A stretch of 64,000 bases of DNA from the NCBI RefSeq assembly GCF_038096165.1, contig NZ_CP151076.1:3593501-3657500 (forward strand). Reading direction: 5' to 3'. Source of the stretch: Pseudomonas sp. G.S.17 (lineage in GTDB: Bacteria; Pseudomonadota; Gammaproteobacteria; Pseudomonadales; Pseudomonadaceae). The position numbers and the translations under genes were made by a program. Of the stretch, positions 25,674 to 33,527 are shown one piece after another. The notes under the pieces were generated by a model. It searched no databases. It was not told where the DNA came from and saw only the letters and a program-made list of their open reading frames with translations. Numbering within the stretch: position 1 is the stretch's first letter; each line of letters starts with the position of its first letter.

Positions 25674-25909
25674 ACGGGACCCCGCTCGCCCAATGCAACC
25701 TTGGATGCCTGCACCCGGGCACGCGCCAGCTTTAGCCGCGAGTCATCTTCTGCCGACTTCGCCTGCCTGACCTCACGGCGCGCAGACATCAGCTCGCTGA
25801 CCAGTTGCTGACGCAGTTCTTCCGGCAGCGACGGATTGCTGCAACGCCACAGTTGACCTTTGACCACAAAGTAACGGCCATCGGGTGTTCCGGGATAGGT
25901 GGGCATCAT
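25577..25909 (-). CDS. Small conserved hypothetical protein, C-terminus probably frameshifted
   Basis: The first 80 residues (PTYPGTPDGRYFVVKGQLW, CSNPSLPE, then a charged helix to KVALGERGPVW) recall a small hypothetical protein common in proteobacteria, whose members as remembered continue after GPVW with acidic residues. Here the frame continues TTRLTMARTG, while the frame one base back continues DDATYN. ATG 25909 or 25906 starts it. It lies 11 bases after the gene at 25921-26160. Function is unknown. Confidence 0.55.
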   Translation of the reverse strand: MMPTYPGTPDGRYFVVKGQLWRCSNPSLPEELRQQLVSELMSARREVRQAKSAEDDSRLKLARARVQASKVALGERGPVWTTRLTMARTGLTASMCTSALAQVWGNCTLT

Positions 25910-25920
25910 TGATCCGGCCG

Positions 25921-26160
25921 TTAGACAGCCACCTGAGTGACGAGGCTCTCACCAGAGATCGTGCAGGCGATGTGGTTCAGTCGTACTTCGCCCTCTTGAA
26001 AAATCTGCATCATTCGTTGTATTGCCTGAGCATCCGCTGAGTTTCCCGCAGCCTCAAGCCGCCCGGCGATACGGGACAGCTCTACCGAAGACCATTTCAG
26101 ATCTGAGCTGATTCCTTGCAAGTCACGTCGTATCTGGGAGTTGCTGCCAGCCACTTTCAT
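25921..26160 (-). CDS. Small hypothetical helical protein
   Basis: The 79-residue product (MKVAGSNSQIRRDLQG) is predicted largely helical, with no signal peptide or known motif. It is the first of three closely spaced minus-strand genes. The ribosome site is weak (ACGGAAAC). The 26161-26299 stretch upstream shows nothing else. Confidence 0.5.
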   Translation of the reverse strand: MKVAGSNSQIRRDLQGISSDLKWSSVELSRIAGRLEAAGNSADAQAIQRMMQIFQEGEVRLNHIACTISGESLVTQVAV

Positions 26161-26299
26161 CGGGTTTCCGTCCGTTGCTCATAGGATGATGGAGCATGCG
26201 AGTACTGGATATATGTACAGCAAAGACAAATGTACTCCAATCAGTGCTCGGCGTTCAAGCAAGCATCGATAAATGGCGAATTTATCAACAGGCTGCCAT

Positions 26300-27670
26300 T
26301 CAAGGTTTCAACACGACTTTAAGCAGTGGATCGTTGAGGTACGCGACATTGAGCCTCGTCCAGGGATTGATCCGCGACTGCTCCGGCGAAAAAATATGGC
26401 CGGGCGCGATCATGAATCCCTTGGGCAGCAATTTTCGGGTCAGCTCCCGGGCATCGTCGATGTGTGCAAACCTGGCCCATAGATACAGACTCTGTTCCGG
26501 GCGATAGAACACCTCGGCGCCGATCTCATCCAGCATTTGCAGGCCCTCTGCGGTTGCCGTTTTCAGGCGCTCCTGGAGGCGGATCAAATGCCGCAGGAAA
26601 TGCCCCTCGGTGAGAATCACATCCACCGTGCGCTCGCAGAACTCCGAAGAACTGGTGTGCAGCAACATCTTCAGATCGCCCAGCTCATCGATCACTTCCT
26701 TGCTGCCCGCGATGAAGCCAACCCGCAGCGCCGCTGAAACCGACTTGGAGAAACTGCCGACATACAGCGAGTGTTTCAGCTGGTCGAGCGCCGAGACCTT
26801 GATCGCCGAAGCCGGTTTGAAATCGGCCAGCGCGTCGTCGTCCACCAGAATGAAATTATGTTCCTCAGCCAACTGCACCAACCGGTGGGCTTTACTCGGT
26901 GACAGGTCGGAGCCCGTTGGGTTGTGGCCCACCGACTGGATAAAAAACAGTTTCGGCTTATGCACACGCAAATACTGCTCCAGCACGGCCATGTCCGGCC
27001 CGTCGGGCAAGCGCGGCACCGCGAGCATTCGTGCGCCTTGCAATTGCAGCTTGCCGAACAGCGGGTAGTAGCCGGGATCCTCGACGAGCACCGAATCCCC
27101 TGCCGCCAGGAAACGGCGGATGATCAGGTCCAGGGCGTGATTGGCGCCGTGGGTGGTGACGATTTGTCGGGGGCTGGCAGCAATCGAATAGGTCGCCAGT
27201 TTCTGCACCAGATGCTGCCGCAAGCCGGCATTGCCCAAGCGGTTGCCATAACGAAACAGCGTCGTCACGCCAGTACGCATGATCTGTCGGGTGAATTTGT
27301 CCAGGCGCAGATCCATCAGCCACTCAACCGGCGGAAAACCCTCGCCCAGCGGCGAATGACCCGGCTCGCGAACGAACTGTTGGCGCATCAGCCAGATCGT
27401 GTCCATCGCCCGGGCATAAGGCAACGGCTCTTCCGGCTCAGCGCTGCTGGGCGCGCCTTGTTTGACGAAAAAACCCTGTCCGTGACGCGCTTCGATCAGC
27501 CCTTGGGAAGCAAGGGACTCGTAGGCGTTGATCACGGTGTTTTTCGAATGACCCAGCAACCGCATGCATTCGCGCAGCGACGGCAAACGGTCGCCGACAC
27601 GATAGGTGCCATTGGCAATCTGCTCCGCCAGGGATGCCGTCAACTGTTGAGCCAGCGTCAACCGCGCCAT
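26300..27670 (-). CDS. MocR-type regulator (GntR helix plus aminotransferase domain)
   Basis: The 456-residue protein fuses an N-terminal GntR winged helix (VGDRLPSLRECMRLLGHSKNTV, about 24-46; wing ARHGQGFFV) to a class I aminotransferase fold with the PLP lysine near position 309 (VGSFSKSVSAALRVGF). MocR proteins use the PLP domain to sense a ligand. It is divergent from the mevalonate operon, and four GGTACAG-type half-sites fill the intergenic region, so it is the probable regulator of that operon. Known mevalonate regulation in P. mevalonii uses a different regulator (MvaR), so a MocR protein here would be a new arrangement. Confidence 0.88.
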   Translation of the reverse strand: MARLTLAQQLTASLAEQIANGTYRVGDRLPSLRECMRLLGHSKNTVINAYESLASQGLIEARHGQGFFVKQGAPSSAEPEEPLPYARAMDTIWLMRQQFVREPGHSPLGEGFPPVEWLMDLRLDKFTRQIMRTGVTTLFRYGNRLGNAGLRQHLVQKLATYSIAASPRQIVTTHGANHALDLIIRRFLAAGDSVLVEDPGYYPLFGKLQLQGARMLAVPRLPDGPDMAVLEQYLRVHKPKLFFIQSVGHNPTGSDLSPSKAHRLVQLAEEHNFILVDDDALADFKPASAIKVSALDQLKHSLYVGSFSKSVSAALRVGFIAGSKEVIDELGDLKMLLHTSSSEFCERTVDVILTEGHFLRHLIRLQERLKTATAEGLQMLDEIGAEVFYRPEQSLYLWARFAHIDDARELTRKLLPKGFMIAPGHIFSPEQSRINPWTRLNVAYLNDPLLKVVLKP

Positions 27671-27699
27671 GGTTCGGTCCTGAAAAAATATTCACTGAG

Positions 27700-27750
27700 G
27701 GTACAGCTTAGGTACTGTCTGTCCAAACTGTACCTTCTTTGCCGGTACAG
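27700..27750. promoter_or_regulatory. Candidate MocR operator cluster
   Basis: Four half-sites are visible: GGTACAG 27700-27706, GGTACTG 27711-27717, CTGTACC 27728-27734 and GGTACAG 27744-27750. The first two form an 11-base direct repeat and the last two an inverted repeat with a nine-base gap. The cluster fills the divergent promoter region between the MocR gene and mvaA. Confidence 0.65.
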
Positions 27751-27773
27751 ACCGGTCTAGGGTGGCAACACTC

Positions 27774-27784
27774 AAAAACAAAAA
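27774..27784 (+). promoter_or_regulatory. Candidate Hfq/Crc (CA) motif before mvaA
   Basis: AAAAACAAAAA contains AAnAAnAA and lies 19 bases before ATG 27804, a typical place for Hfq/Crc control of a catabolic operon. Confidence 0.45.
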
Positions 27785-27803
27785 TCTGTACAGGACCCCT
27801 CTC

Positions 27804-29090
27804 ATGAGCATTGACTCACGCCTTCCCATGTTCCGAGGCATGTCCCCCGCCGAACGCCTGGACCACCTGCGCGAACTTCTTGATCTGCCTGCCGACGACG
27901 TCGCCCTCCTCCGTGACGCGGGTGCGCTGCCGCTGGAAATCGCCGACGGCATGATCGAAAACGTGATCGGCAAGTTCGAGCTGCCTTATGCAGTGGCGAG
28001 CAACTTCCAGATCAATGGCCGCGACGTCATCGTGCCGTTGGTGGTCGAGGAGCCTTCGGTGGTTGCGGCGGCTTCGTTCATGGCCAAGCTGGCTCGCGAA
28101 GCTGGCGGTTTCCAGACGTCAAGCTCGCTGCCGCTGATGCGTGCCCAGGTGCAGATCGTCGAGGTCTGCGACCCGTACAACGCCCGCTTGAGCCTGATGC
28201 GGCGCAAGGACGAAATCATCGAACTGGCAAACCGCAAGGATCAGCTGCTCAACAAGCTGGGCGGCGGCTGTCGGGATATCGAAGTCCACACTTTCGCACA
28301 AAGCCCCCGTGGCCCGATGCTGGTGGCGCACCTGATCGTCGACGTGCGCGATGCCATGGGCGCCAACACCGTGAATACCATGGCGGAAGCGGTCGCGCCG
28401 TTGATGGAGGAAATCACCGGCGGCAAAGTCAGGTTGCGGATTCTGTCCAACCTCGCTGACCTGCGCCTGGCCCGCGCCCAGATTCGTATCGCCCCGCAAC
28501 TGCTGACCACCACCACCTTCAAGGGCGAGGATGTCATCGAAGGCATTCTTGATGCGTACAACTTCGCGGTGATTGATCCCTACCGGGCCGCCACCCACAA
28601 CAAGGGCATCATGAACGGCATCGACCCGCTGATCGTTGCCACGGGCAATGACTGGCGCGCGGTTGAGGCCGGGGCTCATGCGTATGCCTGCCGCAATGGG
28701 CATTACGGCTCGTTGACCACCTGGGAAAAAGACGGCCAAGGCAATCTGGTGGGCACCCTGGAAATGCCCATGCCGGTTGGGCTGGTCGGCGGCGCCACCA
28801 AGACCCATCCGCTGGCGCAGCTGTCCTTGCGTATCCTGGGCGTGAAGACCGCTCAAGAATTGGCCGAAATCGCCGTCGCGGTTGGTCTGGCGCAGAATCT
28901 GGGTGCTTTGCGCGCGCTTTCCACCGAAGGCATACAACGCGGGCACATGGCGTTGCACGCGCGCAACATCGCGCTTTCGGCCGGCGCCAAAGGCGATGAA
29001 GTCAGCTGGCTGGTCAAGCAGATGGTCGACGCGGGGGATGTGCGCTCCGACCATGCCGCAGAACTGCTCAAGCAAAAGCGAGCCCCGTGA
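27804..29090 (+). CDS. mvaA: Class II (degradative) HMG-CoA reductase
   Basis: Started at ATG 27804 (AGGAC upstream), the product is 428 residues, the length of Pseudomonas mevalonii HMG-CoA reductase. The four catalytic residues fall at the same numbers: Glu83 (VVEEPS), Lys267 ([10 protein letters not shown]), Asp283 (ATGNDW) and His381 (QRGHMALH). In mevalonate-degrading pseudomonads the enzyme oxidises mevalonate and CoA with NAD to HMG-CoA in the cytosol. It is first in an operon with HMG-CoA lyase, a transporter pair and a lactonase-like protein. Confidence 0.96.
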   Translation: MSIDSRLPMFRGMSPAERLDHLRELLDLPADDVALLRDAGALPLEIADGMIENVIGKFELPYAVASNFQINGRDVIVPLVVEEPSVVAAASFMAKLAREAGGFQTSSSLPLMRAQVQIVEVCDPYNARLSLMRRKDEIIELANRKDQLLNKLGGGCRDIEVHTFAQSPRGPMLVAHLIVDVRDAMGANTVNTMAEAVAPLMEEITGGKVRLRILSNLADLRLARAQIRIAPQLLTTTTFKGEDVIEGILDAYNFAVIDPYRAATHNKGIMNGIDPLIVATGNDWRAVEAGAHAYACRNGHYGSLTTWEKDGQGNLVGTLEMPMPVGLVGGATKTHPLAQLSLRILGVKTAQELAEIAVAVGLAQNLGALRALSTEGIQRGHMALHARNIALSAGAKGDEVSWLVKQMVDAGDVRSDHAAELLKQKRAP

Positions 29091-30016
29091 TGAGCTGCGC
29101 TGGCGAACAGGCTGTCCGGCTGGTTGAAGTGGGCGCCCGCGATGGCTTGCAGAACGAGCCGCGGATACTTGCGCCGCAGCTGCGCGTGCAATTGCTGGAG
29201 CGTCTGGCTAATGCAGGATTGCGCACCATTGAGGCGGGTGCTTTTGTTTCGCCACGCTGGGTGCCGCAAATGGCGGGCTCGGACGAGGTGTTCAACGCCT
29301 TGCCGGTGCGTTCCGGCGTGACCTGGACAGCGCTGGTGCCCAATGTGCAGGGACTCGAAGCCGCGCTGGCCGCAGGTTGTAGTGAGGTGGCGGTATTTGC
29401 CGCCGCATCGGAAGCTTTCTCGCAAAGGAATATCAACTGTTCGATTGCCGAAAGCCTCGCGCGTTTTCAGCAGGTCATGCTGCGCGCGCAAGAGGCCGGC
29501 GTCCGGGTGCGCGGCTATGTTTCCTGCGTCATGGGCTGTCCGTTTACAGGTCAGGTCCAACCCGATGCCGTCGCCGCCGTCAGCGCTTCGCTCTACGAAA
29601 TGGGTTGTTATGAAATCAGCCTGGGCGACACCATCGGTGCGGGTACACCAGCGGCAACCAAAGCGCTGCTGCAAGCCTGTAGCGAAGTGGTCCCCGTAAG
29701 CGCGCTGGCGGGTCATTTTCATGACACGTACGGGATGGCCATTGCAAACATTTACGCGGCACTCGAGGCCGGTGTGCGGGTATTCGACAGCTCCGTGGCG
29801 GGTTTGGGTGGTTGCCCTTATTCGCCCGGCGCAACGGGTAATGTGGCCAGCGAAGACGTGATCTACCTGCTGGACGGCTTGGGGTTGAGCCACGGGGTCG
29901 ACCTTGATTCATTGATCGAGACCGGCGAATTCATCAACGCCGAGCTGGGCCGCGAAACAGCGTCCCGGGTATCCCGCGCGCTGCTCGCGAAACGTCGAAC
30001 GTCAGCACTGGCTTAA
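29090..30016 (+). CDS. mvaB: Hydroxymethylglutaryl-CoA lyase
   Basis: The 308-residue enzyme cleaves HMG-CoA to acetyl-CoA and acetoacetate. Catalytic Arg17-Asp18 (GARDGLQNEP), the metal-binding HxH (AGHFHDTYGMA) and the cysteine loop (GGCPYSPGATGN) are all present. ATG 29090 shares its A with the mvaA stop (TGATG), so the pair is translationally coupled as in P. mevalonii mvaAB. An in-frame GTG one codon earlier is the alternative start. Confidence 0.93.
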   Translation: MSCAGEQAVRLVEVGARDGLQNEPRILAPQLRVQLLERLANAGLRTIEAGAFVSPRWVPQMAGSDEVFNALPVRSGVTWTALVPNVQGLEAALAAGCSEVAVFAAASEAFSQRNINCSIAESLARFQQVMLRAQEAGVRVRGYVSCVMGCPFTGQVQPDAVAAVSASLYEMGCYEISLGDTIGAGTPAATKALLQACSEVVPVSALAGHFHDTYGMAIANIYAALEAGVRVFDSSVAGLGGCPYSPGATGNVASEDVIYLLDGLGLSHGVDLDSLIETGEFINAELGRETASRVSRALLAKRRTSALA

Positions 30017-30037
30017 GCTGCATCTCTTCACCTTCAT

Positions 30038-30045
30038 AACAATAA
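30038..30045 (+). promoter_or_regulatory. Candidate Hfq/Crc (CA) motif before the transporter genes
   Basis: AACAATAA matches AAnAAnAA about 29 bases upstream of the TTG start at 30074. Confidence 0.4.
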
Positions 30046-30073
30046 AAGCCCGCAAGGGCAGTGGGAGAATCCT

Positions 30074-30550
30074 TTGAAATCCGAACTGTATGAAGTTTGG
30101 GGCGACACGGTAGACGGTCGTCATCTGATCTACGCCATCGCCATTGGTGCCATCGTCAGCCTGGGGGCGTTTTTCATCGCCAGGCACCTGCTGGTCGGCT
30201 GGGTTGCTTCGGCGCAAATGGCTCGCGCGTATGCCATGTTGATCGGCATCGTTGGTTGCCTGGCAGGCGGCGCCATCAGCGCCACGCTGTTCAAACCCAA
30301 GCGCCATGTCACGGAGCATCAGGCCGATCCAGCCTGGCGCGCCCAGGTCTTGCTCGAACTGCAGAACGAGTTCGGCGATCTGGGCAAACTCTCCGACTTG
30401 CCGCCGGCCACGATTGCCGAGCTTCGCGAGATGGACCTGTATGAACTGTTTGCGGACTATGAGCGGGCACAAGTCGTCTCGGCTAATGGCCCGGAACTGC
30501 CCGCGCTGGATGTCGAGGGCGCTGTGAGCATCAAAGGTGGCCAGTCATGA
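30074..30550 (+). CDS. Small membrane subunit of a TctA-like transporter
   Basis: The 158-residue protein has two hydrophobic helices (about 18-45 and 53-75) and a charged cytoplasmic tail. The start is TTG 30074, supported by GGGAG six bases upstream and the lack of a nearby ATG. It overlaps the large permease by four bases (ATGA). By position it corresponds to the small TctB subunit of tripartite tricarboxylate transporters, although sequence likeness is weak. No periplasmic binding protein gene follows. It probably helps import mevalonate; this is inference from context. Confidence 0.65.
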   Translation: MKSELYEVWGDTVDGRHLIYAIAIGAIVSLGAFFIARHLLVGWVASAQMARAYAMLIGIVGCLAGGAISATLFKPKRHVTEHQADPAWRAQVLLELQNEFGDLGKLSDLPPATIAELREMDLYELFADYERAQVVSANGPELPALDVEGAVSIKGGQS

Positions 30551-31935
30551 TGGCGCCTTTGCTGGATCAGCTGCTCATCGCCTTGGGCATGGGCATTCTG
30601 GGTGCGGTGATCTTTGCCGGGATCGGCCTTATCTCTGGCAGCGACGAGACCACGACCCTCGCGCCATTGACCTTGCTGGTCGTGCTGCTCGGGGTTCCTG
30701 CGCCGGGCATCCTGACCTTCTTTCTGGCCGGCGCCGTCGCCAAGCACATGACCCACGCGGTACCGACCGCGCTGCTGGGGATTCCCGGCGACACCATGGC
30801 CACGCCGCTGATGCGCGAGGCCAACTTCCTGCGCAACCTCGGCGTTCCGCACATTGCCCTGCGCAAGATGATTTCCGGCGCCGTGATCGCCGCGTTGATC
30901 GCAGTGCCCATGGCCGTGCTGTTCGCGGTGATGCTCGCGCCGTTCGGCGACATGATCAAGCGTGCCGCGCCGTGGGTATTCCTCGCAGCGGCGGTTGCCA
31001 TTGCCTGGTTCTCCAAGGGTCGTCTGGCAGCGGTGCTGACCCTGATTCCGTTCGTCATGATCATCGTCGGCCTGCAAAGCATGACCGGGCAGTATGGCGT
31101 CAAACTCAGCGTCAGCTACTTCCTCGGCATCGCCATCGGGCCATTGATTGCAGCGCTGTTCTCGATGCTGGCCCCCGCCGAACGGGAAAAAATGCGCAGG
31201 CAGGATGTGCGTACGTTCTCCTTGTCGCCGGACGTCAAAAGCTGGGGTGGCTTCTTCCCGAATCCGCTCAAGGTCCTGGACAGCAAGCAAAGCATGTGGA
31301 CAGGCATTACCGCCGTGATCTCCAGCGCCACCTTTGTTTTCAGCCCAGTGGCGATGACCGTGATCATGGGCGAAATGGTCGGGTCGCGGGTCAAACATGT
31401 CTACCATCGCCTCACTACCGTAATCACCGCGCGCAACGGCGTCACCGAGGCGACTTACATCGCCGAAGCGTTGATACCCCTGATCGCCTTCGGCCTGCCG
31501 CTCAGCCCGGTCGCGGCTGGCCCGGCCGCGCCGCTGTTCAATGCGCCACCGCGTTTCAGCGTGGATGCGGCAACCGGCCAGGTAAACAACCTGCACTCGA
31601 TGCTCAGCACCTGGGAGTTTCTCGGCTACGGCATGCTGGCCGTGGTGGTCGCGATCCTGATCGCCTACCCGTTCACCATGAATTACGCGCATCGGGCCGC
31701 TTCTTATGTGTCGCGCAAAATCAGCCACGAAGCCGTCATCGCGACCTTTGTCGGCCTGATTCTGGTAATCGGCATCTGGGAAGGTGGCCTGCTCGGGCTG
31801 CTGGTGATCATCACCATCGGGTTGTTGGGCGGATTCTTGTCACGTTTTCTGGGCTTCAACATCGGCGTGCAATTCATGGGTTATTACACCGCCGTGCTGA
31901 CCGTGCCCGCCCTGGTCGCCATGCTGGGTGCATGA
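30547..31935 (+). CDS. TctA-like permease, candidate mevalonate transporter
   Basis: The 462-residue inner-membrane protein has about ten to twelve helices and a duplicated topology. The loop TALLGIPGDTMATPLM resembles the IPG loop of TctA permeases, and AFGLPLSPVAAGPAAPLF lies in the second half. It is distant from standard TctA. Encoded between HMG-CoA lyase and an exported lactonase, it most plausibly carries mevalonate or a close analogue. No dedicated bacterial mevalonate permease of this type is known to me, so it is worth testing. Confidence 0.75.
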   Translation: MMAPLLDQLLIALGMGILGAVIFAGIGLISGSDETTTLAPLTLLVVLLGVPAPGILTFFLAGAVAKHMTHAVPTALLGIPGDTMATPLMREANFLRNLGVPHIALRKMISGAVIAALIAVPMAVLFAVMLAPFGDMIKRAAPWVFLAAAVAIAWFSKGRLAAVLTLIPFVMIIVGLQSMTGQYGVKLSVSYFLGIAIGPLIAALFSMLAPAEREKMRRQDVRTFSLSPDVKSWGGFFPNPLKVLDSKQSMWTGITAVISSATFVFSPVAMTVIMGEMVGSRVKHVYHRLTTVITARNGVTEATYIAEALIPLIAFGLPLSPVAAGPAAPLFNAPPRFSVDAATGQVNNLHSMLSTWEFLGYGMLAVVVAILIAYPFTMNYAHRAASYVSRKISHEAVIATFVGLILVIGIWEGGLLGLLVIITIGLLGGFLSRFLGFNIGVQFMGYYTAVLTVPALVAMLGA

Positions 31936-31949
31936 CACGGGGCAAACAG

Positions 31950-31957
31950 AACAACAA
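31950..31957 (+). promoter_or_regulatory. Candidate Hfq/Crc (CA) motif before the lactonase gene
   Basis: AACAACAA is a perfect AAnAAnAA match 17 bases before ATG 31975, next to the AGGTG ribosome site. Confidence 0.45.
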
Positions 31958-31974
31958 TAATCAGGTGATTTTCA

Positions 31975-32997
31975 ATGCATAAGCACATTCTGGCGTCCAT
32001 GTTTTTCCTGTTGAGTGCGGGCGCGATCAACGTGCAGGCCGCAGAGTCGATTCCGACGCTCAGCTACCCTGCCGAGGGCCAACAGTTGCAGGCTATTGCT
32101 GCGGCGGAAAAAGACCTGCCCACCGTCACCGCCCAGCAATGGCTGAAGGTGTCGGACAAAGGTCTGCAACTGGAAGGACCGTCATTCGACCGGGAAGGCA
32201 ATTTGCTGTTCGTGGAAGTCTTCGGCGGCCAGGTGTTCAAGGTCGACACCCAGGGCAAGCTCAGTGTCGTGGTGCCGAAAAATGCCTTGGGTTCAGCCGG
32301 GCTGGCGATTCATAAGGATGGTCGCCTGTATGTCGCGGGGCTGGGCGACTTCAAGAACACCGGCAATCTGACTGCCTACCAACCCGATGGCTCGGCACCG
32401 CAAGTGATGATTGCCGGCAACAAAAACTATCTGGTGGATGATCTGGTGTTCGACAGCACCGGCGGTTTTTACTTCACGGACTTCAAAGGCACTTCCACCG
32501 AACCCACCGGCGGCGTTTATTACGTGCCCGCAGACGGCAAAAGCATCGTGCCGATCCTGCCCAGGCTGGCGATTGCCAACGGCATAGCCTTGTCGCCCGA
32601 CGGCAAGACCCTGTGGGTCACCGAGTTCGCCACAGGTTTGCTGCACCGCATCGAACTGAAGGACGCGACGACCATCGCCCCGTTCGGCGAGGCGGTGATT
32701 TATCGCTTCAACGGCCCTTCCCCGGATTCGATGCGCGTGGATCAGGATGGCAATCTGTACGTGGCGCTGTACAGCCAGGGCCGGGTTCTGGTGCTGAATC
32801 CGAACGGCCTGCCTATCGGCCAGATCCTGATCCCCGGCCGCGAAAAAGGCCACTTCCTGCGCTCGACCAGCCTGGCAATCAAGCCTGAAACCAACGAGGT
32901 ATACCTGGTTGCCAGCGACGGTGATCTCGGCGAAGGCAGCGCCATATTCAGAGCCCAGGGGTTTGCCAAGGCGCTGAAGCTGTATTCGCATCAATGA
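31975..32997 (+). CDS. Exported SMP-30/gluconolactonase-family protein
   Basis: The 340-residue protein has a signal peptide (cleavage near VQA-A at residue 22) and a six-bladed beta-propeller with the family's metal-site blades: EGPSFDREGNLLFVEV, AIANGIALSPDGKTLWV and GPSPDSMRVDQDGNLYVAL. SMP-30 relatives hydrolyse lactones using Ca or Zn. In this operon a periplasmic activity opening mevalonolactone to mevalonate before uptake is an attractive hypothesis. It is the last gene of the operon. Confidence 0.85.
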   Translation: MHKHILASMFFLLSAGAINVQAAESIPTLSYPAEGQQLQAIAAAEKDLPTVTAQQWLKVSDKGLQLEGPSFDREGNLLFVEVFGGQVFKVDTQGKLSVVVPKNALGSAGLAIHKDGRLYVAGLGDFKNTGNLTAYQPDGSAPQVMIAGNKNYLVDDLVFDSTGGFYFTDFKGTSTEPTGGVYYVPADGKSIVPILPRLAIANGIALSPDGKTLWVTEFATGLLHRIELKDATTIAPFGEAVIYRFNGPSPDSMRVDQDGNLYVALYSQGRVLVLNPNGLPIGQILIPGREKGHFLRSTSLAIKPETNEVYLVASDGDLGEGSAIFRAQGFAKALKLYSHQ

Positions 32998-32999
32998 TT

Positions 33000-33117
33000 T
33001 CAGCCGACTTTGATCACGACCTTGCCGAATGCGCCTCTGGCCAGATGCTCATAGGCTTCGCGGGCCTGCTCGAATGGGTAAACCTTGTCGCTCAGTTCCC
33101 GCCCTTTATCGAGCCGA
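33000..33117 (-). pseudogene. C-terminal remnant of a zinc-type oxidoreductase
   Basis: About 38 codons ending at 33000 read DKVYPFEQAREAYEHLARG, then AFGKVVIKVG, the typical C-terminus of medium-chain NADPH:quinone oxidoreductases. Everything 5' of this is missing; the sequence passes directly into the stop of the SDR fragment. It is a dead fragment. Confidence 0.75.
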
Positions 33118-33525
33118 TCAGTAACCCACTCCGCGCACGCCGCCTGAGGCCCGGATGGATTCGCCGGTGATCCAATGCGAGTCCCCGGATGCGAGAAAAA
33201 CCGCCAGCGGCGCGATGTCTTCCGGCTCGCCGAAACGGCCCAATGGCGTACCCGCGATGAGTTTTTCGCCGAACGCACCGGCAAAGTTGCCGTCAGTCGC
33301 AGGCGTATTGGTGTGGCCAGGCAAGATGGAATTGACCCGGATACCGCGCGCGCCCAGCTCTCTGGCCAAGGCGAAGGTCAAGGTATCGACGGCGCCTTTG
33401 GTGGCGGAATAAACGCTGGAAGCCAGATAGGGATCGGTACTGAGAATGGAGCTGATATTGATGATGCTGCCCGACTCGCCGAACAACTTCACCGCCTCCC
33501 GAACCGCCAGCAGATAACCCAATAC
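33118..33525 (-). pseudogene. 5'-truncated short-chain dehydrogenase
   Basis: About 136 codons remain of a classical SDR: LAVREAVKLFGESGSIINISS, the catalytic YSATK, and the C-terminal GEPEDIAPLAVFLAS. The NAD-binding TGxxxGIG and NNAG blocks are gone. Upstream codons of the open frame are antisense to the AraC gene and show no SDR similarity. The break lies at about 33525, exactly where the divergent AraC gene loses its own start region. Confidence 0.8.
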
Positions 33526-33527
33526 AG

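Noticed and set aside
27762..27803. Extended start for mvaA at 27762
   Set aside because: The extra 14 codons cover the Hfq/Crc motif, and the shorter form gives the exact 428-residue length and active-site numbering of the family.
30537..31982. 481-codon plus-strand ORF overlapping the TctA-like permease
   Set aside because: It is a frame-shifted reading of the permease, giving an Arg/His-rich non-membrane sequence.
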